Assembly (NCBI GenBank): GCA_023300575.1
Contig: JALZUT010000118.1
Location: 1-32,845, forward strand
Length of the DNA stretch: 32,845 nt
From: Olleya sp.
GTDB lineage: Bacteria > Bacteroidota > Bacteroidia > Flavobacteriales > Flavobacteriaceae
Direction of reading: 5' to 3'
Shown: positions 23,007-32,845 of the stretch, one piece after another
How positions within the stretch are numbered: position 1 is the first letter of the stretch
Layout of the letters: each line of letters opens with the position of its first letter
Made by a program: the position numbers and the translations under genes
The notes under the pieces: generated by a model
What the model was told of the DNA's origin: nothing
What the model saw: the letters and a program-made list of their open reading frames with translations, nothing else
The model's database searches: none

Positions 23007-23285
23007 TTAGTCTGCTAATACAATTACTTTGTTACCATTCATTTCTAGTGTACCAGAATTTATTGCTAATACTATAGCTTTATCTGCTTTAGTAAACTTA
23101 TCTGCTACTTCTTCTTCTAAAGTAATATTGTTACCATAAATTTTTATGTTACCTTCTTTTAAAAGTGACACAACAGGTGCGTGATTGTTTAGCATTTCAA
23201 ACTCTCCATTAATACCAGGTACAGCAATACTTGTTACTTCTCCACTAAATAAAGTAGCTTCTGGTGATACAATTTCTAAATACAT
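23007..23285 (-). CDS. atpC: F-type ATP synthase epsilon subunit
   Basis: A 92-residue protein with only the N-terminal beta-sandwich of the epsilon subunit: MYLEIVSPEATLFSGEVTSIAVPG, then GEFEMLNNHAPVVSLLKEGNIKI and KADKAIVLAINSGTLEMNGNKVIVLAD. E. coli epsilon has about 139 residues and a C-terminal pair of helices that can block rotation; these are missing here, as is usual for Bacteroidota. It attaches to gamma in the F1 stalk. It lies downstream of atpD with an 88-base spacer holding two hairpins. The rest of the ATP synthase genes are not in this window. Confidence 0.95.
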   Translation of the reverse strand: MYLEIVSPEATLFSGEVTSIAVPGINGEFEMLNNHAPVVSLLKEGNIKIYGNNITLEEEVADKFTKADKAIVLAINSGTLEMNGNKVIVLAD

Positions 23286-23306
23286 CTTTTAAATTTTATT
23301 TAAAAG

Positions 23307-23324
23307 CTTCCGTGTAATCGGAAG
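23307..23324. repeat. Hairpin in the atpD-atpC spacer, proximal to atpC
   Basis: CTTCCG (23307-23312) and CGGAAG (23319-23324) form a perfect 6-bp stem with a TGTAAT loop, extendable by a wobble and an A-T pair. It lies 22 bases before the atpC start. Confidence 0.5.
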
Positions 23325-23342
23325 TTTCTTTAATTAAACAGA

Positions 23343-23361
23343 TGCTGAAATAAATTCAGCA
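23343..23361. repeat. Hairpin in the atpD-atpC spacer, proximal to atpD
   Basis: TGCTGAA (23343-23349) and TTCAGCA (23355-23361) form a perfect 7-bp stem around ATAAA, 13 bases after the atpD stop. No T-run follows, so it is unlikely to be a full terminator; it may set the relative output or stability of the two messages. Confidence 0.5.
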
Positions 23362-23373
23362 CTTACATTTGGC

Positions 23374-24885
<1,512 letters not shown>

Positions 24886-24942
24886 TTATCTATTTAATAT
24901 TATGCTGTTTAAATGTTTGAAAACACCTTCGGTTTTCGCGTG

Positions 24943-24972
24943 CAAAGATAGGAGATTTTATTTAAAATGAAA
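24943..24972 (-). promoter_or_regulatory. atpD promoter
   Basis: On the minus strand TATCTTTG (24950-24943), followed by CA, fits TAnnTTTG; the TTTC (24972-24969) 18 bases earlier is a one-mismatch -33 element. Transcription would begin near 24938, giving a leader of about 55 bases. Confidence 0.55.
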
Positions 24973-24998
24973 GTCGTTTTTAAAGCTTTTTTAAGCAT

Positions 24999-25032
24999 AA
25001 AAAAACACCTTCAAGTTGAAGGTGTTTTTTTT
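24999..25032. terminator. Terminator of the TonB receptor-GDSL operon
   Basis: ACACCTTC/GAAGGTGT core with loop AAGTT and long A and T outer arms (24999-25014 with 25016-25031 fully complementary apart from the loop). Read on the minus strand it follows the lipoprotein stop at 25053. Confidence 0.88.
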
Positions 25033-25052
25033 GAATATATAAATTATAATAT

Positions 25053-26564
25053 TTATTGTAATAATGGCGAATAACTAACACCAAATTCATCAGCTTTTGC
25101 TACGTTTCCTGAAGCTCTAAAGTTAGATCCATATGTACTATCAATTGCATCTAAGAAAGAGTTTGCCATTATTGCAGAGCCTTTAGCTGTTAAATGAATA
25201 CCATCTAAACTTATTAATCCACCAGTTACAAGATCTGTAGTTAAATTGAAATTATCAAATTCAATTCCTGTAGAAGCAGCTTGTGCTAAAATAGTATTTA
25301 AATCTACTAATGCTAAGCCTTTACTTGAAGCAATAATATTAATTGAATTATTGTAATCCATAGTAGCATCAGCAATTTCTGCTTGCTCTTCTGGAGTTAA
25401 AACCCATTTATCTGCTAATGGAATTGCTACACCGTTAACTGTAAACGGATTTCCAGCTACATCTTCTGTTCCAATAAAAGAAGCACCTGGTAATACAAAT
25501 AAATCTTCTGCAGTCCCTTGTCTAAAATTAGGTAAGCCTAATGCAGCTAAATTTGTTAAGAATTCATCTTCAATAACAACTGCATTAGTTTCTGATTCTT
25601 CAAAATTAATAGTTCTTCTAGCAGCTTCATCAGCATCAATTAGTCCACCAGCAAGAGCAGCTTGTAATCCTCCATTGTATTGCGCGTAAGCACTATTTAC
25701 AGCAGCAGCTGTTGCTGCATCTAATGGGATAACATTATGTGTTACGGTTGTAAAATGAGCTAAACTTGTAATATTTGGTAAATTACCAATCGCTCCCTTT
25801 GTGTTTGGGTTAGCTGTTAAAGCATTTACAATTCCTTCTAAAGCAAAGTCAAAAGTTGCTTGGGGTGTAATAGGATTTGTACCATCTCCACCAGTTGTAG
25901 CATAACCTAAAACATCATTACCTCCAATTTCACTTAATGTAAAAAAGGTTGGACTTTGGTTTACAGCTAATTCAACAATAGAAGCATTAGGTGTTGTACC
26001 AGTTAAACGAACTGCATATGGGTTTGCCAATCCTGCAGAAAGGTTAGCTAGATTACCAAATCCAGGCGCAACTAAATGAAAACTTTTTGCTCCAGGCACA
26101 CCAAAATTATTAAAAGGGCCTGTTGGAGGCGCAAATAAATCTGTTCCAACAGTCACTGGTCCAATAATGGATTCTAAAGGTACTGGTCCAGCACCTCCAA
26201 AAACTAATCTTGGTTCTTGTATTCTACCACCTCCAACTGTCAAACCACCAAAGTTATCAGCAGTTAAAGGTTGTATAAAAGTTCCGCCTCCAGCATTAGC
26301 AAATTGTTTTGCTATTGTATTAGGAAAAGAATCTTCTTGTCCTGCAATAAACAATCCACCATCTGTAAAACCAGCAGTAAAAGAAGCACCTAATGCTACG
26401 TAATTTGAAAAATCTGCTGATCCAGCATCTAACGCAGGAAGTACAACAGCATCTATTGGTGGTTCGTCTAAAAATTCTTCAAAATCTTCTTCATCATTAC
26501 ACGCTGTAAAACCTATAGTTAAAGCAATAAGTCCTAAATATTTTAAGTTTTTAAATGTCTTCAT
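25053..26564 (-). CDS. Surface lipoprotein with GDSL/SGNH hydrolase domain
   Basis: A 503-residue lipoprotein. The lipobox is ALTIGFTAC (Cys22), and the residues right after it are strongly acidic (NDEEDFEEFLDEP), like the lipoprotein-export signal used in Bacteroidota to place proteins on the cell surface. SGNH blocks are visible: block I YVALGASFTAGF with nucleophile Ser61, block III SEIGGNDVLGYA, and block V ISLDGIHLTAKG with the Asp-x-x-His pair near the C-terminus. The domain is longer than a usual GDSL enzyme (about 200-350), with extra Ala/Gly/Thr-rich inserts. Acts probably as an esterase or lipase on the outer face. It starts four bases after the TonB receptor stop, so it is co-transcribed and probably works with it. 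The substrate is unknown. Confidence 0.85.
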   Translation of the reverse strand: MKTFKNLKYLGLIALTIGFTACNDEEDFEEFLDEPPIDAVVLPALDAGSADFSNYVALGASFTAGFTDGGLFIAGQEDSFPNTIAKQFANAGGGTFIQPLTADNFGGLTVGGGRIQEPRLVFGGAGPVPLESIIGPVTVGTDLFAPPTGPFNNFGVPGAKSFHLVAPGFGNLANLSAGLANPYAVRLTGTTPNASIVELAVNQSPTFFTLSEIGGNDVLGYATTGGDGTNPITPQATFDFALEGIVNALTANPNTKGAIGNLPNITSLAHFTTVTHNVIPLDAATAAAVNSAYAQYNGGLQAALAGGLIDADEAARRTINFEESETNAVVIEDEFLTNLAALGLPNFRQGTAEDLFVLPGASFIGTEDVAGNPFTVNGVAIPLADKWVLTPEEQAEIADATMDYNNSINIIASSKGLALVDLNTILAQAASTGIEFDNFNLTTDLVTGGLISLDGIHLTAKGSAIMANSFLDAIDSTYGSNFRASGNVAKADEFGVSYSPLLQ

Positions 26565-26568
26565 TTTA

Positions 26569-29346
26569 TTAGTTATTAATAGTTAATGATGCATAATATA
26601 TAGAGCCTATAAATCCTGTACCAAATGCCGTAAAGTATTCTGAACCTGTAAGATTAGAAGCACCAACCTTAATTACAGATTTTAAACTCGGTACTTTAAG
26701 GTTTACCTGTGCATCTAAGACATGAAATTCAGGAACTATACCACTTCCAAAAGTAGCTTCCCAGAAATAATCATCACTAAATCTGTATGTTAGGTTAAAA
26801 CCAACGTTTTTAACTACTTCTGTATGACCAAAAGAGGCTTTGAACTTATGTTCTGGTGTATTAAAGTTTGTCATTAAATCTGGATCTGAAGCTTGATCAA
26901 AGTCTAATTTAGTAAAGGTGTAACTACCGCTTAGATCAAAACCATTCAATACTTTTGTAGACAAACCAATAGATGCTCCATAAGAGTTTATATCAACACT
27001 AGAGTTTGTAAAGGTGCTATACGTTTGAAAATCACCATTAGCTATTGCTTGAGCAGAAAGTCCACCATCGTCAAGTCCACCGTTACTAACTGTACCATAA
27101 AAAGGTGCAATAACAACTTCTTGAGAAATAAAATCTTCGTAGCTATTATAATAGGTACTAAAATCTACGATTATCTTGTTGAATTTACCTCTATAACCTA
27201 CTTCAATAGAAGTTACTTGTTCTGGCTTAATTATATCAGGATTAGCTACAGTTAACAAAGATGGGTTTCCTGCTGCTGCAAAAGCAGTTACAGAACTAGC
27301 AGAATAAGAATTATTGTAAGCTGCGTCACCAGTTTGTGTAATTGTTGCTGGTTGCCCAAAATTTGTTTGGCCTACGGTACTTATATTAAAATCTCTAGTA
27401 TATCTGTTTAAATTATCAGGAGCAGAGCCAACCAATATTGCTCTACCAGCATCTAAACCAATAAATAAATCTTGTGTTGTTGGATTTCTAAATCCTGTTT
27501 GCGCAGATGCTCTAATATTATGGTTTCTGTTTAATGTTAAGGCTGCAGATAGTCTTGGAGAGAAAAAACCCTCAAATAACTCAGACTTATCATAACGTCC
27601 TGATGCAGTAAGTTTAATTTCCATTTCATCTTCAAGATCTATATTTTTTTGTATTTGAGAATACACACCAAATTCTGAGTATGAAATTGGACCATCAAGA
27701 TCTGTATAAATTGTTCCTCCAGAGTCTAGTCTGTATCTTCTAAAAGAGCCACCTACTTGGATTTCTGCAAATTCAATTAAATCACCAAAATTATAATTTG
27801 CATCACTATGAAAATACTTTGAGGCATCTTGAAATTTTGATCCTGTAGTTAAATCTGGATCATTAATACTTCTATTAAATGCAGCATCAAATTGTGTTGA
27901 TCCTGGTAAAAAACGACCAGTATCTGCTGTCGCTCTTGCTGCATTATGTTTTTGTTGCTCTGTTAAACCAGTAGGGTTTCCTGATAATTCTATACCAGCA
28001 TACGTAGCTATATACTCTTGAAACCACTGTGTATCACTTTTCCATGCTCTGTTAATGTTAATACCAGTAAATACCATATCGTAAGAATCACCAGCTTTAT
28101 CTGCAACTTCATATGCTCTTACAAAGAAATTATCGTTTTTAACTTCTAATTTGTGTTGTTGCTGGAAGAAGCCATCAATATTATATCTATTGGTTCCTTG
28201 GTAGATTGTAGAACCTGTACCAACTTTACCTACATAAGACAATTCTAGATTAGAGTCTTCTATTGGACGGTAATAAAGTCCCCAATCTGCTTTAATACTT
28301 TCTGCATTATAGTCTGTTAAATCACGCTCATTATAACCTGTTCTACTAACTACAACATCTGGTATAATACCTAGTCCTGAGGCAGCTCTAATATTAGTTG
28401 AAACTTCATCGCCATAAACATTAATACCGTCATAATTTGTGTTAGCTCTAGTTCTTGAAGGATTAATTTTATCTACTTCGCTAGTTGCAGCCCAATCTGT
28501 TCCTTTTAAGTATCCAAAATTTACTTTTGCAGCAAACTTATCTGTAAACTTATGTCCCATAGATATACCAAGGTCAGTATAAGCATTATTACCAGAAGCT
28601 TCTTGAGATGTTATACCTCTTTTAAAAGAAGCTCTAATTCCTTGATGATCAAACGGATTTTTACTTCTCATAAATAATATTCCGTTAAAGGCATTTGCAC
28701 CATATAGCGCTGATGATGCTCCAGGTAACAATTCAACACTTAGTACGTCTGTTTCTACCATACCTACTAAATTCCCAATAGGAAAATTTAATGCAGGAGT
28801 AGAGTTATCCATACCATCTACTAACTGCATAAAACGTGTGTTTGCAAAGGTTGCAAAACCACGTGTGTTTACAGATTTAAAGGTTAAACTGTTTGTGTTA
28901 ACATCTACGCCTTTAAGGTTTTCTAATCCACCATAAAAATCTGCCGAAGCTGTGTTTTTAATTTCTTTTAAACCAAAACGTTCTATTGTTACAGGAGATT
29001 CAAAAACACGTTCAGGTGTTCTTGAAGCAGATATAACGACTTCGTCTAAAGAAGATCCTTCTTTTAAAACAACATTGATAATTTGATTTTTTGATGTAAT
29101 TTCTACTTTTTCTTGAGTAAACCCAATACTTGATACTTGTAAAGTAAATGGAGGGTTTTGATCTGTTGTAAGGGTGAAGTTACCATCAAAGTCTGTAGCT
29201 GTTCCTGAAGAGGTTCCTGCTATAATGACATTTGCACTAGGAATAGGTTGCTGACTTACATCATCTATTACTGTTCCTGTTATTGTTGTTTGGGAGAATG
29301 CGATTGAGCAAAAACACAACAATATAATTGAAAGGACTGTTCTCAT
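26569..29346 (-). CDS. TonB-dependent receptor paired with a GDSL lipoprotein
   Basis: A 925-residue outer-membrane receptor. Signal peptide 1-18 (ending AFSQ); carboxypeptidase-like regulatory domain TITGTVIDDVSQQPIPSANV (about 20-105); plug with SLDEVVISASRTPERVFESPVTIE, and SVNTRGFATFANTRFMQLVDG and LLPGASSALYGANAFNGIL; a large barrel ending in SIYYASLTINN. It is not of the SusC class: no SusD neighbour, and it lacks the long SusC-type N-terminus. Together with the GDSL lipoprotein it could import ester- or lipid-derived compounds, inferred only from the pairing. Promoter-like elements lie in and before the 195-base gap from glmS, including a 14-bp palindrome. Confidence 0.85.
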   Translation of the reverse strand: MRTVLSIILLCFCSIAFSQTTITGTVIDDVSQQPIPSANVIIAGTSSGTATDFDGNFTLTTDQNPPFTLQVSSIGFTQEKVEITSKNQIINVVLKEGSSLDEVVISASRTPERVFESPVTIERFGLKEIKNTASADFYGGLENLKGVDVNTNSLTFKSVNTRGFATFANTRFMQLVDGMDNSTPALNFPIGNLVGMVETDVLSVELLPGASSALYGANAFNGILFMRSKNPFDHQGIRASFKRGITSQEASGNNAYTDLGISMGHKFTDKFAAKVNFGYLKGTDWAATSEVDKINPSRTRANTNYDGINVYGDEVSTNIRAASGLGIIPDVVVSRTGYNERDLTDYNAESIKADWGLYYRPIEDSNLELSYVGKVGTGSTIYQGTNRYNIDGFFQQQHKLEVKNDNFFVRAYEVADKAGDSYDMVFTGININRAWKSDTQWFQEYIATYAGIELSGNPTGLTEQQKHNAARATADTGRFLPGSTQFDAAFNRSINDPDLTTGSKFQDASKYFHSDANYNFGDLIEFAEIQVGGSFRRYRLDSGGTIYTDLDGPISYSEFGVYSQIQKNIDLEDEMEIKLTASGRYDKSELFEGFFSPRLSAALTLNRNHNIRASAQTGFRNPTTQDLFIGLDAGRAILVGSAPDNLNRYTRDFNISTVGQTNFGQPATITQTGDAAYNNSYSASSVTAFAAAGNPSLLTVANPDIIKPEQVTSIEVGYRGKFNKIIVDFSTYYNSYEDFISQEVVIAPFYGTVSNGGLDDGGLSAQAIANGDFQTYSTFTNSSVDINSYGASIGLSTKVLNGFDLSGSYTFTKLDFDQASDPDLMTNFNTPEHKFKASFGHTEVVKNVGFNLTYRFSDDYFWEATFGSGIVPEFHVLDAQVNLKVPSLKSVIKVGASNLTGSEYFTAFGTGFIGSIYYASLTINN

Positions 29347-29419
29347 TTTTTAGATTTGGTTAAATTAGGTATCCAATATACGTTTTTTAACTAAATATTA
29401 AGAAAAATTAACCTTAAAG

Positions 29420-29433
29420 TTATGCGCGCATAA
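29420..29433. promoter_or_regulatory. 14-bp GC-cored palindrome upstream of the TonB receptor
   Basis: TTATGCGCGCATAA is a perfect palindrome, 74-87 bases upstream of the receptor start, in an AT-rich gap. Its shape fits a dimeric regulator's site. No regulator can be named. Confidence 0.4.
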
Positions 29434-29521
29434 TAAATATTTGAAAATTAAAGCAGTTCTAAAATAAATTATTAGCAATATAAGTACTGTATTATTAGGG
29501 AATTATAAGATTTTGAGTTTT

Positions 29522-29549
29522 CAAATCTAGACTTTAAATATTTATTCAA
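29522..29549 (-). promoter_or_regulatory. Possible promoter for the TonB receptor operon
   Basis: On the minus strand TTG (29549-29547), a 17-base spacer and TAGATTTG (29529-29522) fit the flavobacterial consensus. It overlaps the last codons of glmS and would give a leader of about 170 bases that carries the 14-bp palindrome. Confidence 0.45.
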
Positions 29550-31389
29550 CAGTTACAGATTTTGCTAAATTTCTGGGTTGATCTACGTTTTTATCAAGCA
29601 TTACTGCTATATGGTAAGATAGTAATTGTAATGGGATTGTTGTTAAAAGAGGAGTTAAAGACTCTATTGTTTCTGGTACTTCAATAACATAATCTGCTAA
29701 AGCTTTAACATCTTTATCTCCTTTAGTTACAATACCTATAATTTTACCAGAACGCGATTTAATTTCTTGTATATTACTTACTACCTTTTCATAATGTCCT
29801 TTGTTTATAGCTATAACAAAAACAGGCATTTGATCATCTATTAAAGCTATTGGACCGTGTTTCATTTCTGCTGCAGGATAACCTTCAGCATGTATATAAG
29901 AAATTTCTTTAAGTTTTAGTGCGCCTTCTAATGCTACAGGAAAGTTATAACCTCTTCCTAAATACAAACAGTTTTTTGCATCTTTATATGTTGCTGCAAC
30001 AGTCTTTATATGTTCATCTGCTGTTAATGCTTCTTTTACTTTATCTGGTATTAATTCTAGCTCTTGTAAATGACGATGAAACTCGGGTTTTGATAAACTT
30101 CCATTTTCTTTAGCTAATTTTAAAGCAATTAAAGTCAGTACAGTAATTTGTGTAGTAAAAGCTTTTGTTGATGCCACACCTATCTCTGGTCCAGCATGAG
30201 TATAAGCTCCAGCATTTGTTTCTCTAGCAATAGTAGAGCCAACTACATTACAAACACCAAAGACAAAAGCCCCTTTTGATTTAGCTAATTTTATTGCAGC
30301 TAGTGTGTCTGCTGTTTCTCCAGATTGCGAAATGGCTATAACAACATCTTTTTCTGTGATAACAGGATTACGGTATCTAAATTCTGAAGCATATTCTACT
30401 TCTACAGGTATTCTTGCTAAATCTTCAAAGATATATTCTGCTACTAATCCTGCATGCCATGAAGTACCACAAGCTACTATTATTATACGATTGGCATTTA
30501 AAAACTTTTCGATATTATCATCGATACCAGCCATTCTAATTATACCTTGTTTAGCTATTAAGCGTCCTCTATATGTATCTCTAATTGCGTTAGGTTGTTC
30601 ATGTATTTCTTTAAGCATAAAATGATCATAACCACCTTTTTCTATTTGCTCTAAATTAATTTGAAGCTCCTGTATGTATGGAGCTACTAAAGCATCGTTT
30701 TTTATTTTTCGTATTTTAACACCTTTTTTTAGTCTTATAATAGCCATCTCTTCGTCTTCTAAATAGATGGCTTTTTTAGTATATTCTAAAAAAGGAGATG
30801 CATCACTTGCTATAAAAAATTCTTCATCACCAATACCTATAGCTAATGGACTTCCTAATTTTGCTACTACTATTTCGTCAGGTTTGTTTTTATCAAAAAC
30901 AGCAATAGCATAAGCACCAACAACTTGGTTTAATGCAATCTGTACCGCTTTACCTAATTTAACTTTTTCGTTTTTTTTAACGTCTTCTATTAAATTAATT
31001 AAAACTTCTGTATCTGTATCAGAACTAAAGGTGTATCCACGTTTAGTTAATTCTTTTTTTATTGATTCGTAGTTTTCAATTATACCGTTATGTATGATAA
31101 CTAAATTACCAGAATTAGAATAATGCGGATGAGAGTTAACGTCGTTAGGTACACCATGAGTAGCCCATCTTGTATGACCTATTCCTACGTTACCATTGGT
31201 AGTCATTTCTTTTTTGACAAGCTTTTCTAGATCTACAACTTTTCCTTTTGTTTTAGATGATTTTAGTTCAGAGCCATCATATAAGGCAATTCCAGCACTA
31301 TCATAACCTCTATATTCTAGTCGTTTTAAGCCTTCCATTATTATTGGGTATGCTTCTCTTTTACCTATATATCCTACAATACCACACAT
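29542..31389 (-). CDS. glmS: Glutamine-fructose-6-phosphate aminotransferase GlmS
   Basis: A 615-residue two-part enzyme that makes glucosamine-6-phosphate for peptidoglycan and other amino sugars. N-terminal nucleophile Cys2 in MCGIVGYIG, followed by RLEYRGYDSAG (23-33), GHTRWATHG (71-79) and HNGIIEN (100-106), forms the glutaminase half. The isomerase half has two SIS domains (IIVACGTSWHAG, ISQSGETADTLAA, GVASTKAFTTQ) and the C-terminal RNLAKSVTVE with the ring-opening lysine. Length matches the family (about 609). It follows the DUF4270 gene by six bases, so the two are co-transcribed. No glmS ribozyme is apparent. Confidence 0.97.
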   Translation of the reverse strand: MCGIVGYIGKREAYPIIMEGLKRLEYRGYDSAGIALYDGSELKSSKTKGKVVDLEKLVKKEMTTNGNVGIGHTRWATHGVPNDVNSHPHYSNSGNLVIIHNGIIENYESIKKELTKRGYTFSSDTDTEVLINLIEDVKKNEKVKLGKAVQIALNQVVGAYAIAVFDKNKPDEIVVAKLGSPLAIGIGDEEFFIASDASPFLEYTKKAIYLEDEEMAIIRLKKGVKIRKIKNDALVAPYIQELQINLEQIEKGGYDHFMLKEIHEQPNAIRDTYRGRLIAKQGIIRMAGIDDNIEKFLNANRIIIVACGTSWHAGLVAEYIFEDLARIPVEVEYASEFRYRNPVITEKDVVIAISQSGETADTLAAIKLAKSKGAFVFGVCNVVGSTIARETNAGAYTHAGPEIGVASTKAFTTQITVLTLIALKLAKENGSLSKPEFHRHLQELELIPDKVKEALTADEHIKTVAATYKDAKNCLYLGRGYNFPVALEGALKLKEISYIHAEGYPAAEMKHGPIALIDDQMPVFVIAINKGHYEKVVSNIQEIKSRSGKIIGIVTKGDKDVKALADYVIEVPETIESLTPLLTTIPLQLLSYHIAVMLDKNVDQPRNLAKSVTVE

Positions 31390-31395
31390 AGTTTT

Positions 31396-32845
31396 TTAAT
31401 TTTGAGATTCAGTATAAAAAATTTCTAAACTAGCTCTAAAGCCTTCTGGAACTGAAGTTGTATTCCCGTATAATACAGTTCCTCTAGGAGCTATAACTGA
31501 AGTTTGAGGTACACTGTTTAGTGTGTCATCTTCATCTGTGCCTTCAATGTTAGAAGTTTCTGTAAGATTAACATTTGTGGACACATAAAGTCCTAATTTA
31601 GAGTTTTCTCTATCTCCACTTAAGATACTATTTAGATGTTGTGTAAGCCTAAATTTATATTTTATTCCTTTCCCGTCGGCATCTCTTTCAAGTTTTGGTG
31701 CATGTATTATTAAAGAATTACATGGGTCTTCAAAATCTTGAGTTTGATCAAAGAAATAATCAATTATTGGTATGTTATTTTCAAGATCAAATAATACAAG
31801 CCTGTCTGGTTCGCTTGTAATTATTTCACCTGTTGGATTTACTATTGTTGGATCCTCTACAGCAGAATCGTTAACATAAAATACGAGATCAACTTCATTT
31901 AAAAGCCATTTTCCGTTTTGGTCTTTAAAAAATTGTAACGCATCTTGTGGGTCACCGTTTTGATCTAAAACAGTTCCATCAAATAGATCTAGAACAGTCA
32001 TAGAACCCTCGAGTCCTTTTAAGAATAGTTGGTCATCACCATCTGTTTGATTACCATCCATTAATACCGGAAAATTTGATAAGTTTTCAAAAGCATTAAA
32101 AGTTATACCATTAAAACTTAGCGCATAGGTGATAGGATCTGTTTCCGAGCCTTCTTCATCGTTTTTATATTCAATTAGTAACTGTGCATTGTTTAAATTA
32201 ACCATAGACATACTCCCTTGATTACTTACTGATTCTGCTTTAATAACAAATCCTCTAAAGAAATTTCTAAATTCGATGCTACTACTAAAAACAGTTTCAT
32301 CTTGATTATTTACAATTAAGTCTTCCCAAAAATCTACTGGTACAATAGCAGTGTTTTGATTACCTGTTTCTTGGTTATTTAAATCTATATATATTCCAGG
32401 GACTCTAAGATCTATAGCTTCTTCTTCTGTAGTGTCATCTATAGTAGTAATCGCGATTTCTTCAGGACTAGGTTTAAAATTAGTGTTTGAGTATAATAAT
32501 TGATCTTCAAAAATAGATGCATTTGATGCACTGTAAGAATTTGAGTAATAGACTTGGTCTTGTTCAAAATTTGTTTCTGGATCTAAATCTCTTAAAAAGA
32601 ATTTGTTTCTGTAAATAGATAATGAATATTCTTGATCTAAATTACCAAAAATAGAGTCTAGTTCGTAAGTGTTACTTCCATCTGTGTCTGTACCTGTTAA
32701 GGTAGAAAAGTAAGGAATATATAATTTTACTGATATTATTTCTGGATTATCTCCAAAGTCTGGATCTAAAAGATCCGGAACAACTTGTGCAACTATACTT
32801 GCTGCTGTTGCACCATAATTAGGGTCATCATAAACACCTAATAAA
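31396..32845 (-). CDS. DUF4270 family protein, N-terminus outside the window
   Basis: Open on the minus strand from the window edge to 31396, so at least 482 residues are present and the protein continues beyond 32845. The ATG at 32211 is internal: translation upstream stays open and reads RNFFRGFVIKAESVSNQGS directly before it. The visible N-terminal part has LLGVYDDPNYGATAASI, EIISVKLYIPYF and VPVDFWEDLIVNN; the 'GxYDDPxYG' block is typical of DUF4270, a Bacteroidota family of exported, probably lipid-anchored proteins, and the 'EFRNFFRGF' block of its middle part. C-terminus: LYGNTTSVPEGFRASLEIFYTESQN. Function unknown; linkage to glmS suggests cell-envelope involvement. Confidence 0.85.
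   Translation of the reverse strand, partial: LLGVYDDPNYGATAASIVAQVVPDLLDPDFGDNPEIISVKLYIPYFSTLTGTDTDGSNTYELDSIFGNLDQEYSLSIYRNKFFLRDLDPETNFEQDQVYYSNSYSASNASIFEDQLLYSNTNFKPSPEEIAITTIDDTTEEEAIDLRVPGIYIDLNNQETGNQNTAIVPVDFWEDLIVNNQDETVFSSSIEFRNFFRGFVIKAESVSNQGSMSMVNLNNAQLLIEYKNDEEGSETDPITYALSFNGITFNAFENLSNFPVLMDGNQTDGDDQLFLKGLEGSMTVLDLFDGTVLDQNGDPQDALQFFKDQNGKWLLNEVDLVFYVNDSAVEDPTIVNPTGEIITSEPDRLVLFDLENNIPIIDYFFDQTQDFEDPCNSLIIHAPKLERDADGKGIKYKFRLTQHLNSILSGDRENSKLGLYVSTNVNLTETSNIEGTDEDDTLNSVPQTSVIAPRGTVLYGNTTSVPEGFRASLEIFYTESQN

Noticed and set aside
29351-29358. TAGATTTG on the plus strand before the receptor
   Set aside because: It points away from the receptor and toward the 3' end of a minus-strand gene, and no correctly spaced -33 was found, so it is probably chance.
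29919-30625. Two plus-strand frames over glmS
   Set aside because: Shadow frames of a conserved enzyme; the first is a Leu-rich low-complexity product.
31390-31420. glmS ribozyme or riboswitch before glmS
   Set aside because: Only six bases separate glmS from the DUF4270 gene, leaving no room for a leader element.

Overview
The window comes from an AT-rich chromosome of a Bacteroidota species, almost certainly a marine Flavobacteriaceae. I name no genus. The evidence is a PorZ-type type IX secretion (T9SS) protein, a T9SS-sorted surface protein, two TonB-dependent receptors with carboxypeptidase-like N-terminal domains, a DUF4270 protein beside glmS, and several promoters of the form TTG-N17/18-TAnnTTTG that is specific to this phylum. 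No rRNA, tRNA, CRISPR array, insertion sequence or phage gene is visible, and no gap between genes exceeds 300 bases.

Layout. (1) 1-235: 3' end of NADP-type glutamate dehydrogenase, closed by a two-way terminator. (2) 280-2799, minus: MBOAT acyltransferase followed by an AlgX/AlgJ-like SGNH protein, a polysaccharide O-acylation pair. (3) 2883-8381, plus: porZ, recO and a haem-receptor-like TonB-dependent receptor with overlapping ends. (4) 8440-10929, minus: large T9SS cargo protein; recX is divergent from it. (5) 11512-12882, minus: a small beta-barrel protein and a JmjC/cupin protein. (6) 12958-19433, minus: biotin region with bioB, a ketoacyl synthase, bioA, bioD and bioF, led by a membrane protein and a DUF2007 zinc-ribbon protein. 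(7) 19616-22163, plus: DUF2975 membrane protein with an XRE regulator, then umuC and umuD. This plus-strand block is flanked by minus-strand genes. (8) 22234-24882, minus: unknown secreted protein, then atpD-atpC. (9) 25053-29346, minus: TonB-dependent receptor with a GDSL/SGNH surface lipoprotein. (10) 29542-32845, minus: DUF4270 protein (N-terminus outside the window) and glmS.

How the genes work together. Biotin genes make 7-keto-8-aminopelargonate (BioF), DAPA (BioA), dethiobiotin (BioD) and biotin (BioB). The ketoacyl synthase probably serves the pimeloyl chain or a related acyl step; no bioC, bioH or bioG lies here. PorZ belongs to the T9SS attachment machinery that would handle C-terminal sorting-domain proteins such as the one at 8440-10929. 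umuC/umuD encode an error-prone translesion polymerase.

The most unusual structures are non-coding: a GC-rich, multi-stem palindromic element between umuC and umuD; an inverted repeat laid over the promoter of the DUF2975/XRE pair; a small hairpin that covers the apparent bioA start; and a 14-bp palindrome upstream of the TonB receptor/GDSL operon. I see no clear new defence or mobile system.
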